NCBI GenBank assembly: GCA_012064415.1
Contig: SSNU01000125.1
Location: 22,140-39,134 of the forward strand
Source: Gyrodactylus bullatarudis
Taxonomy: Eukaryota; Platyhelminthes; Monogenea; Gyrodactylidea; Gyrodactylidae
Direction: 5' to 3'
Length of the DNA stretch: 16,995 nt
Part shown: one piece after another, positions 16,220 to 16,995 of the stretch
How the letters are laid out: every line of letters starts with the position of its first letter
How positions within the stretch are numbered: position 1 is the first letter of the stretch
Translations under genes and position numbers: made by a program
The notes under the pieces: generated by a model
Database searches by the model: none
Seen by the model: the letters and a program-made list of their open reading frames with translations, nothing else
Told to the model about the DNA's origin: nothing

Positions 16220-16995
16220 GAAATGGTTTAGTTTATTTTGCCTTATAATGAAAATCAGTATTTCTTATAATTGATTTTAATTCAAACGCTCCAAAACATA
16301 AACGTAGCATATTCGTGATCTTCTTGAAATTCTTATTCAAAGAGATTCGAGTTTTTCAAAGGGGTTAGACTAGTATCCATGTTGTTTTTATTGTTGGTTT
16401 AATTTTGAGTTACAGTTGTATAAGAAAGTAAAGTCCTATCAAAAATATATAGTCTAAACATAACACAATAACTTTATCAAAATATTCAATAAATGTACAG
16501 TTTTTTCGGTATTTGGAAGATCAATCATTTTTCTACAAGTGATTTATTATTAGAGTATATTAATTCGCATCAATAACGTGTTATTATAACTAGAAAGAAG
16601 GTGTATAAATTTACAAAATTGCAAATTACAATTGCATTTTTTCAAATCGTAGTAACCAAATTATGATTTCACTATTCGATGGATATTACCAAGCTGTAAA
16701 AAATTAGATAAAAATTTCCTTTTAAAATTACAGTTCTGTTAATTTTTTCATCTGAAAACATATTTTCAAGTATAAAATATTTGAATTGGTACTTTTTCTA
16801 TTATCGTTATATTCTAGCCAATAGGATTCAAGGTTAAACAGACTGTGCGGTTATTCCTATCATTCCTGTATTTATCAACAGATTTTATCTATTTATGGTT
16901 TCCATTGATCAAAATATGCTCTTATATTCAATTTTCTTCATTAATTACCTCATAACTAATATTGAAAGGGGTTTGACACCTAGTGATAACATTGT
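16220..16995. other. AT-rich region, nothing supported
   Basis: No ORF of note, repeat or RNA gene that I can support. Confidence 0.45.

Noticed and set aside
1..16995. CRISPR array, tRNA or rRNA genes, bacterial operons
   Set aside because: No regularly spaced repeats, no cloverleaf I can support, and the gene content is eukaryotic transposons.

Overview
This window is eukaryotic, AT-rich and repeat-dense. No bacterial gene organisation is present. Its mobile elements (Tc1/mariner DD34E transposons, a Merlin element, APE-type LINEs and Ty3/gypsy pol) are typical of metazoan genomes. A repeat-rich arthropod such as a caligid copepod is my best guess, but no host gene here proves it. I recognise no host gene with confidence: almost everything identifiable is a transposable element, mostly broken, and several are nested.

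Layout. 1-683 is unassigned AT-rich sequence. 686-2227 is a complete Tc1-like element (A) with 213-bp inverted repeats. 2230-about 5311 is a degraded LINE on the minus strand, with an ORF1-like 3' part, APE endonuclease, reverse transcriptase and C-terminus. 5314-6855 is a second Tc1-like element (B), also exactly 1542 bp, apparently inserted in the 5' part of that LINE. 6955-7896 is a Merlin-type element with 23-bp terminal inverted repeats, a perfect 8-bp target duplication and an internally deleted transposase. About 8160-8600 is a LINE fragment whose two halves face opposite ways, as after a 5' inversion. 8777-10139 is bounded by 111-114 bp inverted repeats that each look like an outward-facing CCAAT/TATA promoter. 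Inside it lie an LTR-like segment and a large foldback whose left arm carries an extra 188 bp. 10140-12040 is mostly unassigned, with an RT relic, a small acidic ORF and a possible two-exon gene with a 41-nt intron. 12040-about 14185 is Ty3/gypsy pol on the minus strand, held in one frame but broken by stops and an integrase deletion. About 14187-14805 is a compositionally different segment: a plus-strand ORF with a basic tail and a PCNA-box-like end, then three ATTGG boxes, a TATA stretch and the LTR-like repeat also found at 8958-9093. 14755-15273 (minus) encodes a three-CxxC zinc-finger-like protein. 15726-15815 is a palindrome whose arms each contain a perfect heat-shock-element array. 15816-16995 is AT-rich with little to report.

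The genes do not form a pathway. They record repeated insertion, nesting and decay. The two Tc1-like elements look youngest, with inverted repeats about 99% identical, yet their transposase frames break at A-runs. The least explained parts are the 8777-10139 nested palindromic block and the 14187-14805 promoter-bearing segment, which share a repeat.
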